A DNA stretch of 64,000 nt from Mactra quadrangularis (Eukaryota > Mollusca > Bivalvia > Venerida > Mactridae). The position numbers were made by a program, and so were the translations under genes. Positions within the stretch are counted from its first letter, which is position 1, and every line of letters begins with the position of its first letter. The stretch is from the NCBI GenBank assembly GCA_025267735.1, contig CM046297.1, positions 18,688,011-18,752,010 of the forward strand. The letters are read 5' to 3'. Positions 26,301 to 32,439 of the stretch are shown here, one piece after another. The notes under the pieces are model-generated. The model was not told where the DNA came from. It ran no database searches and saw nothing but the letters and a program-made list of their open reading frames with translations.

Positions 26301-29300
26301 TAAAATAGCCCCTGTCTTACATAAATTTGCCCCCGTCTTACATAAAATAGCCCTCTTCTTACATAAAATAGCCCTCTTCTTACATAAAATAGCCCTCTTT
26401 TTACATAAATTTAAGTTTCCACTAATTGTTTATCACAATTTCTGACTGTAACTCTGTATCCAAAACTTCTACTTTTATTGTAGAAATCCCTCACTTTATG
26501 GAGGAATCTCTGAACAACCTGCAAGAGATTCCATTGAGGGTTTCTGATAAAAACTGTTTATATCAAGCCCTGAGTAGTGTAACCAACCTGTTCTATATCT
26601 AAATTGAAGACAGCTTTCTGTAGATATCTAACACCACCATGTATTAACTTTGTACTGCGACTTGATGTACCTGATCCAAAATCATACATTTCTACCATAG
26701 CTGTCTTTAAACCTACAATATAAGATATACAGGACTGTTCACATGAATTTACACAAATACTTTTTTTGATTCTGGAAAAGGCTCAAGCATATTTATGAAC
26801 TCTAAATGAATTTCAGTAATAGACTGTCAAATGCCGTATCCACTAAAAGTTTGCAGACATTTTCACTTTGTAGGACAACTTTTACCTAAAATTTGATAAC
26901 TGTTTATATTGAAATCTCATTTAGCTTTGCTTTATTTTTTGGTTATTTAGTTATTATTATAATTGTAACTGAGACTACAAAAATAGCATAAAAGCTTTAT
27001 GGTAAATGATGACCATAAACATGGTTTTGGGGGCTTTATGAAGTCAGATGCTAAATCTTATAAATGTGTTGTATTCAGGATTTTTTTATTTTCATTTTAT
27101 CACAAACCATACTTAAATAAATTAAATGATTCTTCAAAAATAATTATCAAAATTCAAAAATTGTAGTAAATTCCTTTTGTCTCCAAACTTTTGGTGGGTA
27201 CTGCATGTAAAAGTGTAGTATATTGTTCCAATTTTGCCTATAAATATTTAATACATAATGCTATTTTACACAGATAATTCAACTTATATTCTAACAAGAA
27301 ATGTAATGTGGAAACCACATTAAAGCTGGATTTAAAAACTTTAACACAAAGATTACAAAGGGAAATAATCCATAATAAAGCCAGATAGAGTTGTGGTTAC
27401 TTTCTAATTCTGTTCATCACATGTTATGTTATCATTGTATGAAGTTTCATAAAGATCTGACGATAAATGGCAGAAATACATGCTAAATTGAAACTTAAAC
27501 GCAATTTTTAACGACACGGGACGCCCGCCCTACTGACAGAATCTAAAGCCACCCTATACTTACCTCTACTGACAGAATCTAGAGCCACCCCACAACCAGT
27601 AGCTCCACCCCCTATCACTAGAACATCATATTCTGTTTGTTTAAGACTCTCAAAATGTTGTTCTCTAGTAGGTAAAGGTGCCCATCTGTAAATATCTTGA
27701 TCTGGTTGATTAGATACTGCTGCAAGTGACTGTAAAACAAACATATCTAAAAGTGTTAACAAAACAAATATCTTTTAAACCATGGCATATCAAACACAAG
27801 TGGGGATATGGGTTGTATAACCCCTACATGTAACCCCTACCCCATGTCACCAGAATTTTTCAATACTGTGTACTGTCTTGACTACCATAATTTGGGTAGA
27901 AACTCCCAAAATAGCTTTAATTTTGTTTAAAAACTGCAAAAAGCAAAACTTTGGCTGAAAGTTGATAATTACTTGAAAAGAGAATTATAGGCCTAGTAAA
28001 AATTATAATAACCATCACAATAAACATTTCACTTTGACTTTTACCAATTGTTTTAAGCAACTCCATATAAACATAAAAGTCTAAATTGAAATTAACATGC
28101 TTGTATCTATGCTTGTTTAGTACTAAGATTTGACAATAGGTCAAACAACACTTTACATAATGTAAACCAGTGTTTATTCTAGGATTTGAATAATGTGGGG
28201 GATCTGCCCCCACCTCTTGAAAAAATGTGGGGGATTTTGAAAAAATATGGGGGATGTAAGGCAAAGCGATAAATGACTGACTAAAATTACTTTCCATTCA
28301 GTGCTTTTGAAATAAGTTTGATTTGTAGTAATGAAAAATAAACGAACAAAAAAAACAAAAATATGTTTTTATTCGTCAAAGTTTGTTAATAAATAGCTCT
28401 ATATATGTATCTACATTTTAAATCAACAATTTGGTCATTACATACAATATTAAAAAAATGTTAACGTCAATTCACCTTTCATGTCACTAATCAACACAAA
28501 CATTTTTTCCCTATATATACATCTGACGATTTTTTTCGGCGAAATCTAGAGAATGGGCAAGGTTTTCGGCGAAAAAAACCCACCTTAAGCTGATTTTTTT
28601 CGGAAAAATCGGAAAGAAAAAACCTATTGCCAAATTTTCCGGTAAAATCGAAAGTTCATGTGCAACGGCCCGTAATCATACGATAAAATATCAATAATTA
28701 TTAGTCAATTAACTTATAACCAACCACGTAGCTCTAAAATCCATTACAAAGACATCGTCCGTCGTTATCGAATTTAGGTCGGCGGCAATCATCAAAGAAG
28801 TTGATATGCCTCGACTATCAGTTCAAAAGGACTTAGAACCAACACACTTAAAATTGATTTTTAACGACGGTTGTTTTCACGTAGCTCTAGAATCCATTAC
28901 AAAGACATCGTCCGTCGTTATCGAATTTAGGTCGGCGGCAATCATCAAAGAAGTTGATATGCCTCGACTATCAGTGCAAAAGGACTTAGAACCAACACAC
29001 TTAAAATTGATTTTTTAACGACGGTTGTTTTCTTTGTTCATACTCAGATTAAAATTTAATTATATGACCATAAATATTACGATATTCAATGGATATTTTT
29101 AAATATTTACAGAGTCAAAATCACAAATAAGTTTACTCAAACTGCCACTACGAGGTGCTAATTAAATTTTATCACCTGACCTTCATAATTAATTGCCAAC
29201 ACGTATCCTTTCAAAAGGATTTAACAATTGACATTTGTCATGTTTGTATAATAACATTTTTGGCTTTTTTTGTTTGCCGATTGTTTTTCAACACATCCAG

Positions 29301-29867
29301 TCATGTGTTGCCTGGCAAGTAAAATTGAGTAATTGCTTAATTCAAACTCGGTATTATAATTAGGCTGATTTTTGATAAAATAAATTAGTTTTAAAGAATA
29401 AGCATTTCTTTAACTTTTTGATCAAGAGTTTACACATTAAAAAGGCAAACTGGATGTTCCAACGTCCACGGTAAAAAGCTTGCGTCTCTACCACAGGACA
29501 CACGGCAAAATTTACAGTGAGTTTAAACATTATTTGACTGGTTTTTGCACTTTATATCAAAAGCGGGACGCAAAAAATCCCGATTTTTCCGTCGTGAAAA
29601 TACGAAGTTTTATGGGTACAAAAGGTAAGACTAATCATTGAATTATTGCAACGTGATTTGAAGTGGGGGATTTGTCCCGCACATTGTCAAAATATGTGGG
29701 GGATTTTCTAAAAAAGTGGGGGATTCCCGCGATCCCGCGGCCTAGAATAAACACTGTAAACTTACTTTTCTTGAACTTGTATAGTGCCATATTACAACAC
29801 CTCCACCCAGAGCTAATCCTGGTATAGCAAGTTTTTTACAAACACTGTAAAATTTCTTATAAGACAT
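8234..29867 (-). CDS. GPD2: Mitochondrial glycerol-3-phosphate dehydrogenase (FAD), complete gene, 16 coding exons
   Basis: Inner-membrane flavoenzyme that oxidises sn-glycerol-3-phosphate to dihydroxyacetone phosphate and passes electrons to ubiquinone (glycerophosphate shuttle). I joined 16 exons with consistent phases; total 2160 nt, 719 residues plus stop, against about 727 in human. Order: N-terminal basic segment and hydrophobic anchor (residues 1-34, [11 protein letters not shown]); FAD Rossmann fold with [13 protein letters not shown] (G74-x-G76-x-x-G79); conserved [19 protein letters not shown] in exon 3; [12 protein letters not shown] across exons 5/6; substrate and FAD domain motifs [12 protein letters not shown] and GGKWTTYR; two EF-hands (loops 632-643 and 668-679); C-terminal end ERSGGGV resembling vertebrate GPD2. 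The calcium-binding end implies cytosolic-face Ca2+ activation, as known for animal GPD2. Introns are 0.5-6.4 kb and carry many transposons. Start chosen at the only ATG in exon 1 that leads into the frame. It lies head to head with MRPL4. Identification is near certain; exon edges rest on GT/AG sites and homology remembered from the family. Confidence 0.96.
8449..8762. repeat. Series of self-complementary hairpin units
   Basis: Three units built as gcaaaactagtc...gactagttttgc, about 60 bp each (8449-8511, 8605-8673, 8698-8762), followed by gaccc. A piece of SINE family 1 (cgccatagcaacacattg) interrupts at about 8515-8570. Confidence 0.65.
8851..9097 (+). mobile_element. 247-bp MITE, ggtacttttcacaaaa family, copy 1
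   Basis: Inverted ends gacttttcacaaaaattctt and aagaattttttactgaaaag around a shared core (gcaagaaacattaataatac ... tagaattgtgt). Copies 2 and 3 at 18755-19000 (inverted) and 33751-33998. Confidence 0.8.
9268..9489. mobile_element. Small inverted-repeat element, ggtgtggaaat ends
   Basis: Ends ataggtgtggaaat and attccacaccc(c)t; interior repeats cttgtcc/ggacaag. Non-coding. Confidence 0.5.
11087..11597. mobile_element. Non-coding element with gctcgactttt ends
   Basis: Left gctcgacttttcttg and right aaaaagtcgagct are complementary. Interior has two repeats of ggggcataactc / ggggtataactcc. Resembles a common bivalve repeat; origin inferred. Confidence 0.5.
11860..12038. mobile_element. TA-flanked MITE, cagtaaaacttgttataata ends
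   Basis: Ends cagtaaaacttgttataata and tattataacagaattttactg, TA at 11858-11859 and 12039-12040; 179 bp. Confidence 0.75.
12932..13166. mobile_element. Short element with tacccccgc / gcgggggta ends and GGAC tract
   Basis: Ends atacccccgc and gcgggggtat; near the right end a ggacggacggacg run and a cccctcttcttcgaagcgg hairpin. Type common in bivalves (inference). Confidence 0.6.
13378..13675 (-). mobile_element. tRNA-derived SINE, family 2
   Basis: Minus strand has a tRNA-like head at about 13600-13675 (A box agtgcagttggtagcatg, B box gggtttgaatctc), a body, and an end in aacaaattgtgttgac-like sequence. A partial copy in the opposite orientation lies at 42044-42225. Confidence 0.75.
13905..14207 (-). 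mobile_element. tRNA-derived SINE, family 1, near full length
   Basis: Minus strand: tRNA-like head (B box ggttcgattct at about 14150-14160), body with aggggtagtcggtcactgacg-type sequence, and 3' end caatgtgttgctatggcgtt near 13925. Best intact copy in the window. Confidence 0.85.
14668..14700. repeat. CA-rich microsatellite
   Basis: Interrupted (CA)n run just 37 bp past the gpd2 exon 15 donor. Confidence 0.7.
14737..14835 (-). CDS. GPD2: gpd2 coding exon 15 (residues 650-682): EF-hand 2
   Basis: Encodes [18 protein letters not shown] and loop D668[11 protein letters not shown]679. Positions 1, 3, 5, 9 and 12 are canonical; loop position 6 is Ala where Gly is usual. Phase 0 on both sides. 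Confidence 0.95.
15434..15619 (-). CDS. GPD2: gpd2 coding exon 14 (residues 588-649): EF-hand 1
   Basis: Begins [15 protein letters not shown] and includes the first EF-hand loop D632[11 protein letters not shown]643. Chelating positions 1, 3 and 12 are acidic; position 5 is Lys and position 12 is Asp rather than Glu, suggesting weak or altered Ca2+ binding. Confidence 0.95.
15641..15936 (+). mobile_element. 'atgtaatgtggaaac' MITE, copy in gpd2 intron 13
   Basis: Starts acaagaaatgtaatgtgg and ends gaaaaatccagctaa; contains ggacgcccgcc. It begins about 20 bp upstream of the exon 14 acceptor. Related copies at 23685 and 27295. Confidence 0.75.
16273..16431 (-). CDS. GPD2: gpd2 coding exon 13 (residues 535-587)
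   Basis: Encodes [40 protein letters not shown] and WNKQRQQ. Conserved CTA-x-DVI-x-RRTRLAF block of the family, C-terminal cap domain. Phase 0 at both ends. Confidence 0.95.
16457..16631. mobile_element. TA-flanked MITE, cagtataacctctgcagag ends
   Basis: Terminal repeats cagtataacctct and gaggttgtactg, TA at both edges, 175 bp. Confidence 0.7.
17013..17144 (-). CDS. GPD2: gpd2 coding exon 12 (residues 491-534)
   Basis: Encodes [20 protein letters not shown], then [20 protein letters not shown]. Both ends are phase 0. Matches the conserved HLA-x-TYGDKAF region. Confidence 0.95.
17176..17535. mobile_element. TA-flanked mariner-like MITE
   Basis: Ends cactgtccacaaaaagttca and gaacgtttggagggcattg, TA at 17174-17175 and 17536-17537; 360 bp, non-coding. 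Confidence 0.7.
18193..18371 (-). CDS. GPD2: gpd2 coding exon 11 (residues 431-490)
   Basis: Completes Gly431 and reads [18 protein letters not shown], ending [18 protein letters not shown]. The GGKWTTYR motif contributes to flavin binding in this family. Phase 0 donor GTAACA. Confidence 0.95.
18755..19000 (-). mobile_element. 246-bp MITE, ggtgcttttcacaaaa family, copy 2 (inverted)
   Basis: Same core as 8851-9097 in opposite orientation (tagaattgataagctaaaaa). Termini cagtggtgcttttcac and gtgaaaagcac. It lies about 16 bp inside the intron after gpd2 exon 10. Confidence 0.8.
19018..19152 (-). CDS. GPD2: gpd2 coding exon 10 (residues 386-430)
   Basis: Encodes [20 protein letters not shown], then [20 protein letters not shown] and IA. 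Family-conserved AW-x-GIRPLV motif. A 246-bp MITE copy begins only about 16 bp past its donor (18755-19000). Confidence 0.95.
19199..19362. mobile_element. Decayed MITE of the cagggcttgacatta family
   Basis: Shares aggttgcccacttggacaac, ccagctatat and acctctaatgtctag with 47948-48107 and 61792-61950. Ends are degraded. Confidence 0.5.
19375..19798. mobile_element. MITE with gcagggccggc / agccctgc ends, split by a nested mariner MITE
   Basis: Ends gcagggccggcgaaat and gatttagccagccctgc; interior cttgtccgtatgaa... and cttgtccatacttgcc flank the inserted 19456-19720. Confidence 0.7.
19456..19720. mobile_element. Mariner-like MITE CACTGGGGTCCAAAAG, copy A
   Basis: Ends cactggggtccaaaagtg and acttttggatcccagtg, TA on each side. 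Nearly identical to 52414-52684 over its whole length. 265 bp, non-coding. Confidence 0.9.
19963..20033. repeat. Perfect 71-bp palindrome
   Basis: Two 35-nt arms, exact complements, separated by one A at 19998. The left arm ends ccaaggaagacacat and the right begins atgtgtcttccttgg. Lies in gpd2 intron 9. Confidence 0.95.
20277..20661. mobile_element. MITE, agggctgtcacgatat ends
   Basis: Ends agggctgtcacgatatattg and the complement of agagctgtcaggatatacc; both arms include attgcaatat. 385 bp, non-coding. Confidence 0.75.
20807..20914 (-). CDS. GPD2: gpd2 coding exon 9 (residues 350-385)
   Basis: Starts [20 protein letters not shown], continues [16 protein letters not shown] and ends with one base of Val386. 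The acceptor is TATTACAG|GG. Confidence 0.94.
20915..21685 (-). other. gpd2 intron 8 (771 bp)
   Basis: AT-rich, no repeat or coding segment recognised. Confidence 0.6.
21686..21771 (-). CDS. GPD2: gpd2 coding exon 8 (residues 321-349)
   Basis: Encodes [20 protein letters not shown] then PWQNVTLA. The GLLDP-x-TSDGR-x-IFFLPW motif is diagnostic of GPD2/GlpD. One base of Gly350 precedes the GTTAGT donor. Confidence 0.95.
22491..22711. mobile_element. Foldback element with tRNA-like core
   Basis: Ends gggttgcctgcaaaactgta and tacagtctggcgggcaacct are inverted repeats. Between them, minus strand, lies a tRNA-like unit (22540-22622: A box tggctcagtcaggagagcac, B box gggttcgagtc). Short relatives without the tRNA core are at 46274-46343 and 56084-56158. 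Confidence 0.7.
22791..22935 (-). CDS. GPD2: gpd2 coding exon 7 (residues 273-320)
   Basis: Reads [20 protein letters not shown], then [12 protein letters not shown]. The [12 protein letters not shown] segment is a conserved part of the FAD domain. Ends with two bases (AG) of Ser321 at a GTATGG donor. Confidence 0.95.
22936..23511 (-). other. gpd2 intron 6 (576 bp)
   Basis: No repeat or coding segment recognised. Confidence 0.6.
23512..23673 (-). CDS. GPD2: gpd2 coding exon 6 (residues 219-272)
   Basis: Begins by completing Gly219, then [20 protein letters not shown], ending KDRLT and one base of Asn273. Acceptor CTTGTAG, donor GTAAGT. A bivalve-type MITE starts about 12 bp upstream of the acceptor (23685). 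Confidence 0.95.
23685..24031 (+). mobile_element. 'atgtaatgtggaaacc' MITE, longest copy
   Basis: Begins acaagaaatataatgtgg, ends gaaaaaatccggctaa; contains accggacgcccgcccaccgg. About 347 bp; starts 12 bp from the exon 6 acceptor side. Confidence 0.75.
24467..24630 (-). CDS. GPD2: gpd2 coding exon 5 (residues 165-218)
   Basis: Reads [20 protein letters not shown], then [20 protein letters not shown] and ALVYYD. The exon starts with one base of Lys164 and ends with one base of Gly219. The motifs follow GPD2 order exactly. Confidence 0.95.
24631..25421 (-). other. gpd2 intron 4 (791 bp)
   Basis: Nothing recognised beyond AT-rich sequence. Confidence 0.6.
25422..25519 (-). CDS. GPD2: gpd2 coding exon 4 (residues 132-164)
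   Basis: Encodes [20 protein letters not shown] and then PIMLPVYK, closely matching the family. Acceptor TTTCAG, donor AA|GTAAGT splitting Lys164 after two bases. Confidence 0.95.
26173..26410. repeat. 21-bp minisatellite, about 11 units
   Basis: Tandem units of aaaatagccctcttcttaca plus t with single-base variants (tattc/cttc, ccc, attgcc). Located in gpd2 intron 3. Confidence 0.9.
26588..26712 (-). CDS. GPD2: gpd2 coding exon 3 (residues 90-131)
   Basis: Starts by completing Gly90 (G|GT), reads [20 protein letters not shown] and then [11 protein letters not shown], the strongly conserved FAD-contacting segment of the GlpD/GPD2 family. Ends in phase 0 at EQ followed by a GTTGGT donor. Confidence 0.95.
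26833..27203. mobile_element. Mariner-like MITE, CAGTACCCACCAAAAG family, older copy
   Basis: Right end tctccaaacttttggtgggt then actg is well kept; left end (gccgtatccactaaaag) has diverged. Core matches 2189-2547 (gactacaaaaatagcataaaa-type). Confidence 0.7.
27295..27530 (+). mobile_element. 'atgtaatgtggaaacc' MITE, 3'-truncated copy beside gpd2 exon 2
   Basis: Full head and middle but stops at cgggacgcccgccc, where it meets a duplicate of the end of exon 2 (27531-27554). Confidence 0.75.
27531..27554 (-). repeat. Duplicate of the last 24 nt of gpd2 exon 2
   Basis: Matches 27567-27590 with one mismatch (tactgacagaatcta[a/g]agc...). Lies 9 nt beyond the donor; no GT follows the copy, so it is not a second donor. 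Confidence 0.85.
27564..27729 (-). CDS. GPD2: gpd2 coding exon 2 (residues 35-89): FAD-binding Rossmann motif
   Basis: Begins after TTTTACAG with SLAAVSNQ and contains [13 protein letters not shown], the dinucleotide-binding GxGxxG loop. Ends with a split glycine codon (G|GT) at a GTAAGT donor. The last 24 nt of this exon are repeated at 27531-27554, just inside the next intron. Confidence 0.95.
28168..29756. mobile_element. 1.59-kb inverted-repeat DNA transposon, TAAAC target duplication
   Basis: Ends cagtgtttattctagg and cctagaataaacactg are exact inverted repeats, and tggggga(t) motifs follow on both sides. Direct repeats taaac flank it at 28163-28167 and 29757-29761. No transposase frame seen, so it is non-autonomous. 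Contains a 153-bp tandem duplication. Sits at the very start of gpd2 intron 1. Confidence 0.85.
28725..29032. repeat. Two-unit 153-bp tandem duplication inside the transposon
   Basis: Units 28725-28877 and 28878-29032 are almost identical (cacgtagctcta, gacatcgtccgtcgttatcg, gttgatatgcctcgactatc). A plus-strand frame stays open across the joint. Confidence 0.9.
29766..29867 (-). CDS. GPD2: gpd2 coding exon 1 (residues 1-34): mitochondrial targeting / membrane anchor
   Basis: Thirty-four codons starting [12 protein letters not shown], then a hydrophobic stretch ending in VVIWHY and basic SSRK. This fits an N-terminal targeting signal plus inner-membrane anchor. Donor is AAA|GTAAGTTT in phase 0. 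A transposon begins at intron position +10. A strong acceptor (T-rich tract then CAG) at 29906-29907 suggests the exon extends to 29905 as 5' UTR. Confidence 0.9.
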
Positions 29868-29905
29868 CTTTTATTTGAGAACTAATTCATTCTCATATGA
29901 ACGAA

Positions 29906-29922
29906 CTGAAAATAGAAAAAAA
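29906..29922 (-). promoter_or_regulatory. Predicted splice acceptor for a 5' UTR intron of gpd2
   Basis: On the minus strand a run of T with one C leads to TTTTCAG, ending 38 nt before the gpd2 ATG. It implies that the first exon is non-coding and lies further upstream. The 38-nt leader would hold a tiny upstream frame (M-R-M-N-stop). Inference from splice-site shape only. Confidence 0.5.
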
Positions 29923-30639
29923 TATCACTATGATTTACTAAGAATCAAGTTAAATAATCATGGAATTCATTTTAATAGGATTTTAAATACCATGTTCATC
30001 AAAGAATATCACAGATTTGAGTATCATGTCTTTGTCACTTTTACAGGAAGGTGCCTTACTTCATAGGCTGGGGAATATTATCACAACTTCATAGATAAAA
30101 AGTAAACTTAAAATTTTGGGGAAAAAAGGCCTTAATATGGCCCTTGTTATTTAACCCTTTAACTAATTATGTCTCCTATTGACTTTTAGCTTTCAAAAAC
30201 ATATTTTTGATTAAGTAATTGTTTTTTAATCTCGTAGATAAATATATTAATATCCGATGAATGATTAGAAAGAAAAGATGTTATATTTTATTTCTAATAA
30301 CAAATTTGTTGTAAAACAAACAGGTATATATGACCAGGTCAGCCAGACTAGCTTTAAGTTATGGTAACAAACATACCTTTTATAAGTTCATATGGACTTC
30401 ATTAATAGAAAAATATTTGTGCAAAAATGATGATTTTAAAGACAAATAAACATAGAAGAATTAACATTTATTTAAGTTGTCTATTATTGTTCTCAAAATA
30501 TTTAATTTTTCATTTCAAGACTGTAGTTACATTTTTAATACAGAGTCTGAGAGATAATAATTTATTGTAGCTAAATATACAAATCAGACATATTAATTAT
30601 CATCAAAGGGATAAATGTAACCCGATAAAAATCCATGGT

Positions 30640-30712
30640 CCGAACTGAGATTCGATCCCACGACCTCTCGAGTCATAAGCGGATACTCTACCAAGTCGCC
30701 ATTAAAGCTAGC
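30640..30712 (-). repeat. tRNA-like SINE head
   Basis: Minus strand: gacttggtagagtatccgc (A box region) and gggatcgaatctc (B box). Not a good functional tRNA since stems do not pair fully. Confidence 0.55.
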
Positions 30713-30980
30713 TTGAAGGAAAGGGAGTACAAGTGCCGTATTATACCTCTGCTATATTAATACTAAATGAGAAACTGATAGAATTGAAGGATCTAGAAGA
30801 TCCCTCTAGGGTTAAGGAAAAGTGACCTGACAAATGAAGGCTAAGATAATCACCTCAGACATCTGTCAGCAAAACAAGACCTTATATATCACTATAAATA
30901 ATATAGTGTAATGGATGAGCATTTACTTCAGTTGCATGAGGAATGATGAGGTTGCAAGTTCAATCTCCACCTCATGACTA

Positions 30981-31720
30981 GGGCTGTCATTGATAGAAAA
31001 TTTTGTATCGATAAATCAAAGGCAAGTATTGGTGATATATCAATTTATCGAGTCAGACAAGGAGTGTAATAGAAACTGCTAGAACTCCAGTATCAGGCCT
31101 TTTTTCCCTTATATAACAGGGGCCGTTTACAGGCGCCTTCCCCTCTTGAAATTTCTTTAAAATCATGCAGTTTTCCCCAAATTTGGAGTTAAACTGGGAG
31201 TTTTTGTTCCCCTACCTATGAAATTGCGATAAAATTTTCCCAAATGTTCTATATAAAAAAAGGCTCCAGGCCCCTTCCCCAAACAATGAAAAAAATACCT
31301 GAGTATATATATACTATATCAGTCTTCGAATTTAGCCACCAGACTGAAGGCCGAGTCCGTCTTAAACACAGACGGTCCGATTAAGATATACAGATCACAA
31401 GACCAACTGTCTGGTGGAAATTTTAATAGCAATATAACTAAAAATGCATAATCTAACATATATACTATAATATAATGCCTTCATGATGTAATGCATGATG
31501 TTCTAAGGCGTTTCAGACTGTGTCCGTGACAGCCCATTTCATCTATTCAGGTGGAAAAAGATAAATACAACTCAGTGTCAGTGATGTTAAATTAAATGTT
31601 ATCTTAATTTAGTTTATAGCTCAAAGTGCTAGAGTAGATTGTATCGATATTCTAAATTGCTAATCAATATTGGATCGTCTGACAAGAATCGGTGATATAT
31701 CGATATCGCCCATAGTGGTA
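30981..31720. mobile_element. Decayed agggctgtca / atatcgat-rich element
   Basis: Left end agggctgtcattgatag, internal ggtgatatatca, right region cggtgatatatcgatatcgc. Related to 20277-20661 at its end motif. Boundaries uncertain. Confidence 0.4.
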
Positions 31721-32421
31721 AAATGATTATATCAGTTCCTAGAATAAAAATAACTAAGACCAATGGCCTAGATTTATTTAACTATGTGAGAGCAACAAAA
31801 ATTGGAACAGATAATCAAGGGCATAACCTCCATTAAAAGCACAATACACATGATATAGGCTCTCAACAAGACAGCACAATTTGATTAATTTTAAATGGTC
31901 TGATTTTCAAAACTTATATTTTGGTGTCATTCATACATTTGTTCTATGTTAGATAAACTCTCTACCAAACCACCACTGCACTAATCCAGTGCCAGTGACA
32001 TGTGGGTCGAACTGACTCGAGTCCGAATCCACAAATGAGAGAATCTTCACAACAACGTGAAAAATTGAAAATATAAGTAGAATTTATTAATTATTTAGCA
32101 TTTCATGAATTATTTTCTTCTCGACCAAATGACCATAACAGAACACTTCACTTATAATAAAATGGCACTCACATAAAATCGAAGATGTCAACGCTACCTT
32201 CACCTTAGCGTGATAAATTTTTTAGACGAAATTATCATTTTGACTTTTATGGATAATGATATGAATGACTTTAAAGTGACACAGAATAAATAATTTCATA
32301 ATTTATTTTCTAATTTCAATCACAAATGTACATCACAAAACGTCGTTTTTATAAATATATTGTTGTACGAAAATAAATTTCGTTTATATCTGATCGTGTA
32401 ACCGGTCAAGGTCGAAAACCA

Positions 32422-32439
32422 ATGTGGCGACTGGCATGA
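32422..32439 (+). promoter_or_regulatory. Short upstream ORF overlapping the MRPL4 start
   Basis: ATG at 32422 opens five codons (M-W-R-L-A) ending in TGA at 32437-32439. The stop overlaps the first MRPL4 ATG as ATGA. Its context (C at -3, T at +4) is weak, so scanning ribosomes may skip it or terminate and restart. Visible in sequence; regulatory meaning is inferred. Confidence 0.45.

Larger units (their letters stand above)
29868..32435. other. Divergent intergenic region gpd2 / MRPL4
   Basis: Must hold both promoters and probably a non-coding first gpd2 exon. Contains a tRNA-like SINE piece (30640-30712) and an ATCGAT-rich repeat (30981-31720). No TATA box or named factor site can be assigned with confidence; the 200 bp before MRPL4 are AT-rich up to aaccggtcaaggtcg. 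Confidence 0.5.

Noticed and set aside
26173..26410. CRISPR-like array
   Set aside because: Contiguous 21-bp units with no spacers; a minisatellite.
27917..28297. 126-codon minus-strand frame in gpd2 intron 1
   Set aside because: It runs across the end of a DNA transposon and unique intron sequence, has no recognisable domain and no codon signal.
32424..32435. MRPL4 starting at GTG (32424), giving four extra residues
   Set aside because: Nuclear genes rarely use GTG, and ATG at 32436 follows directly.
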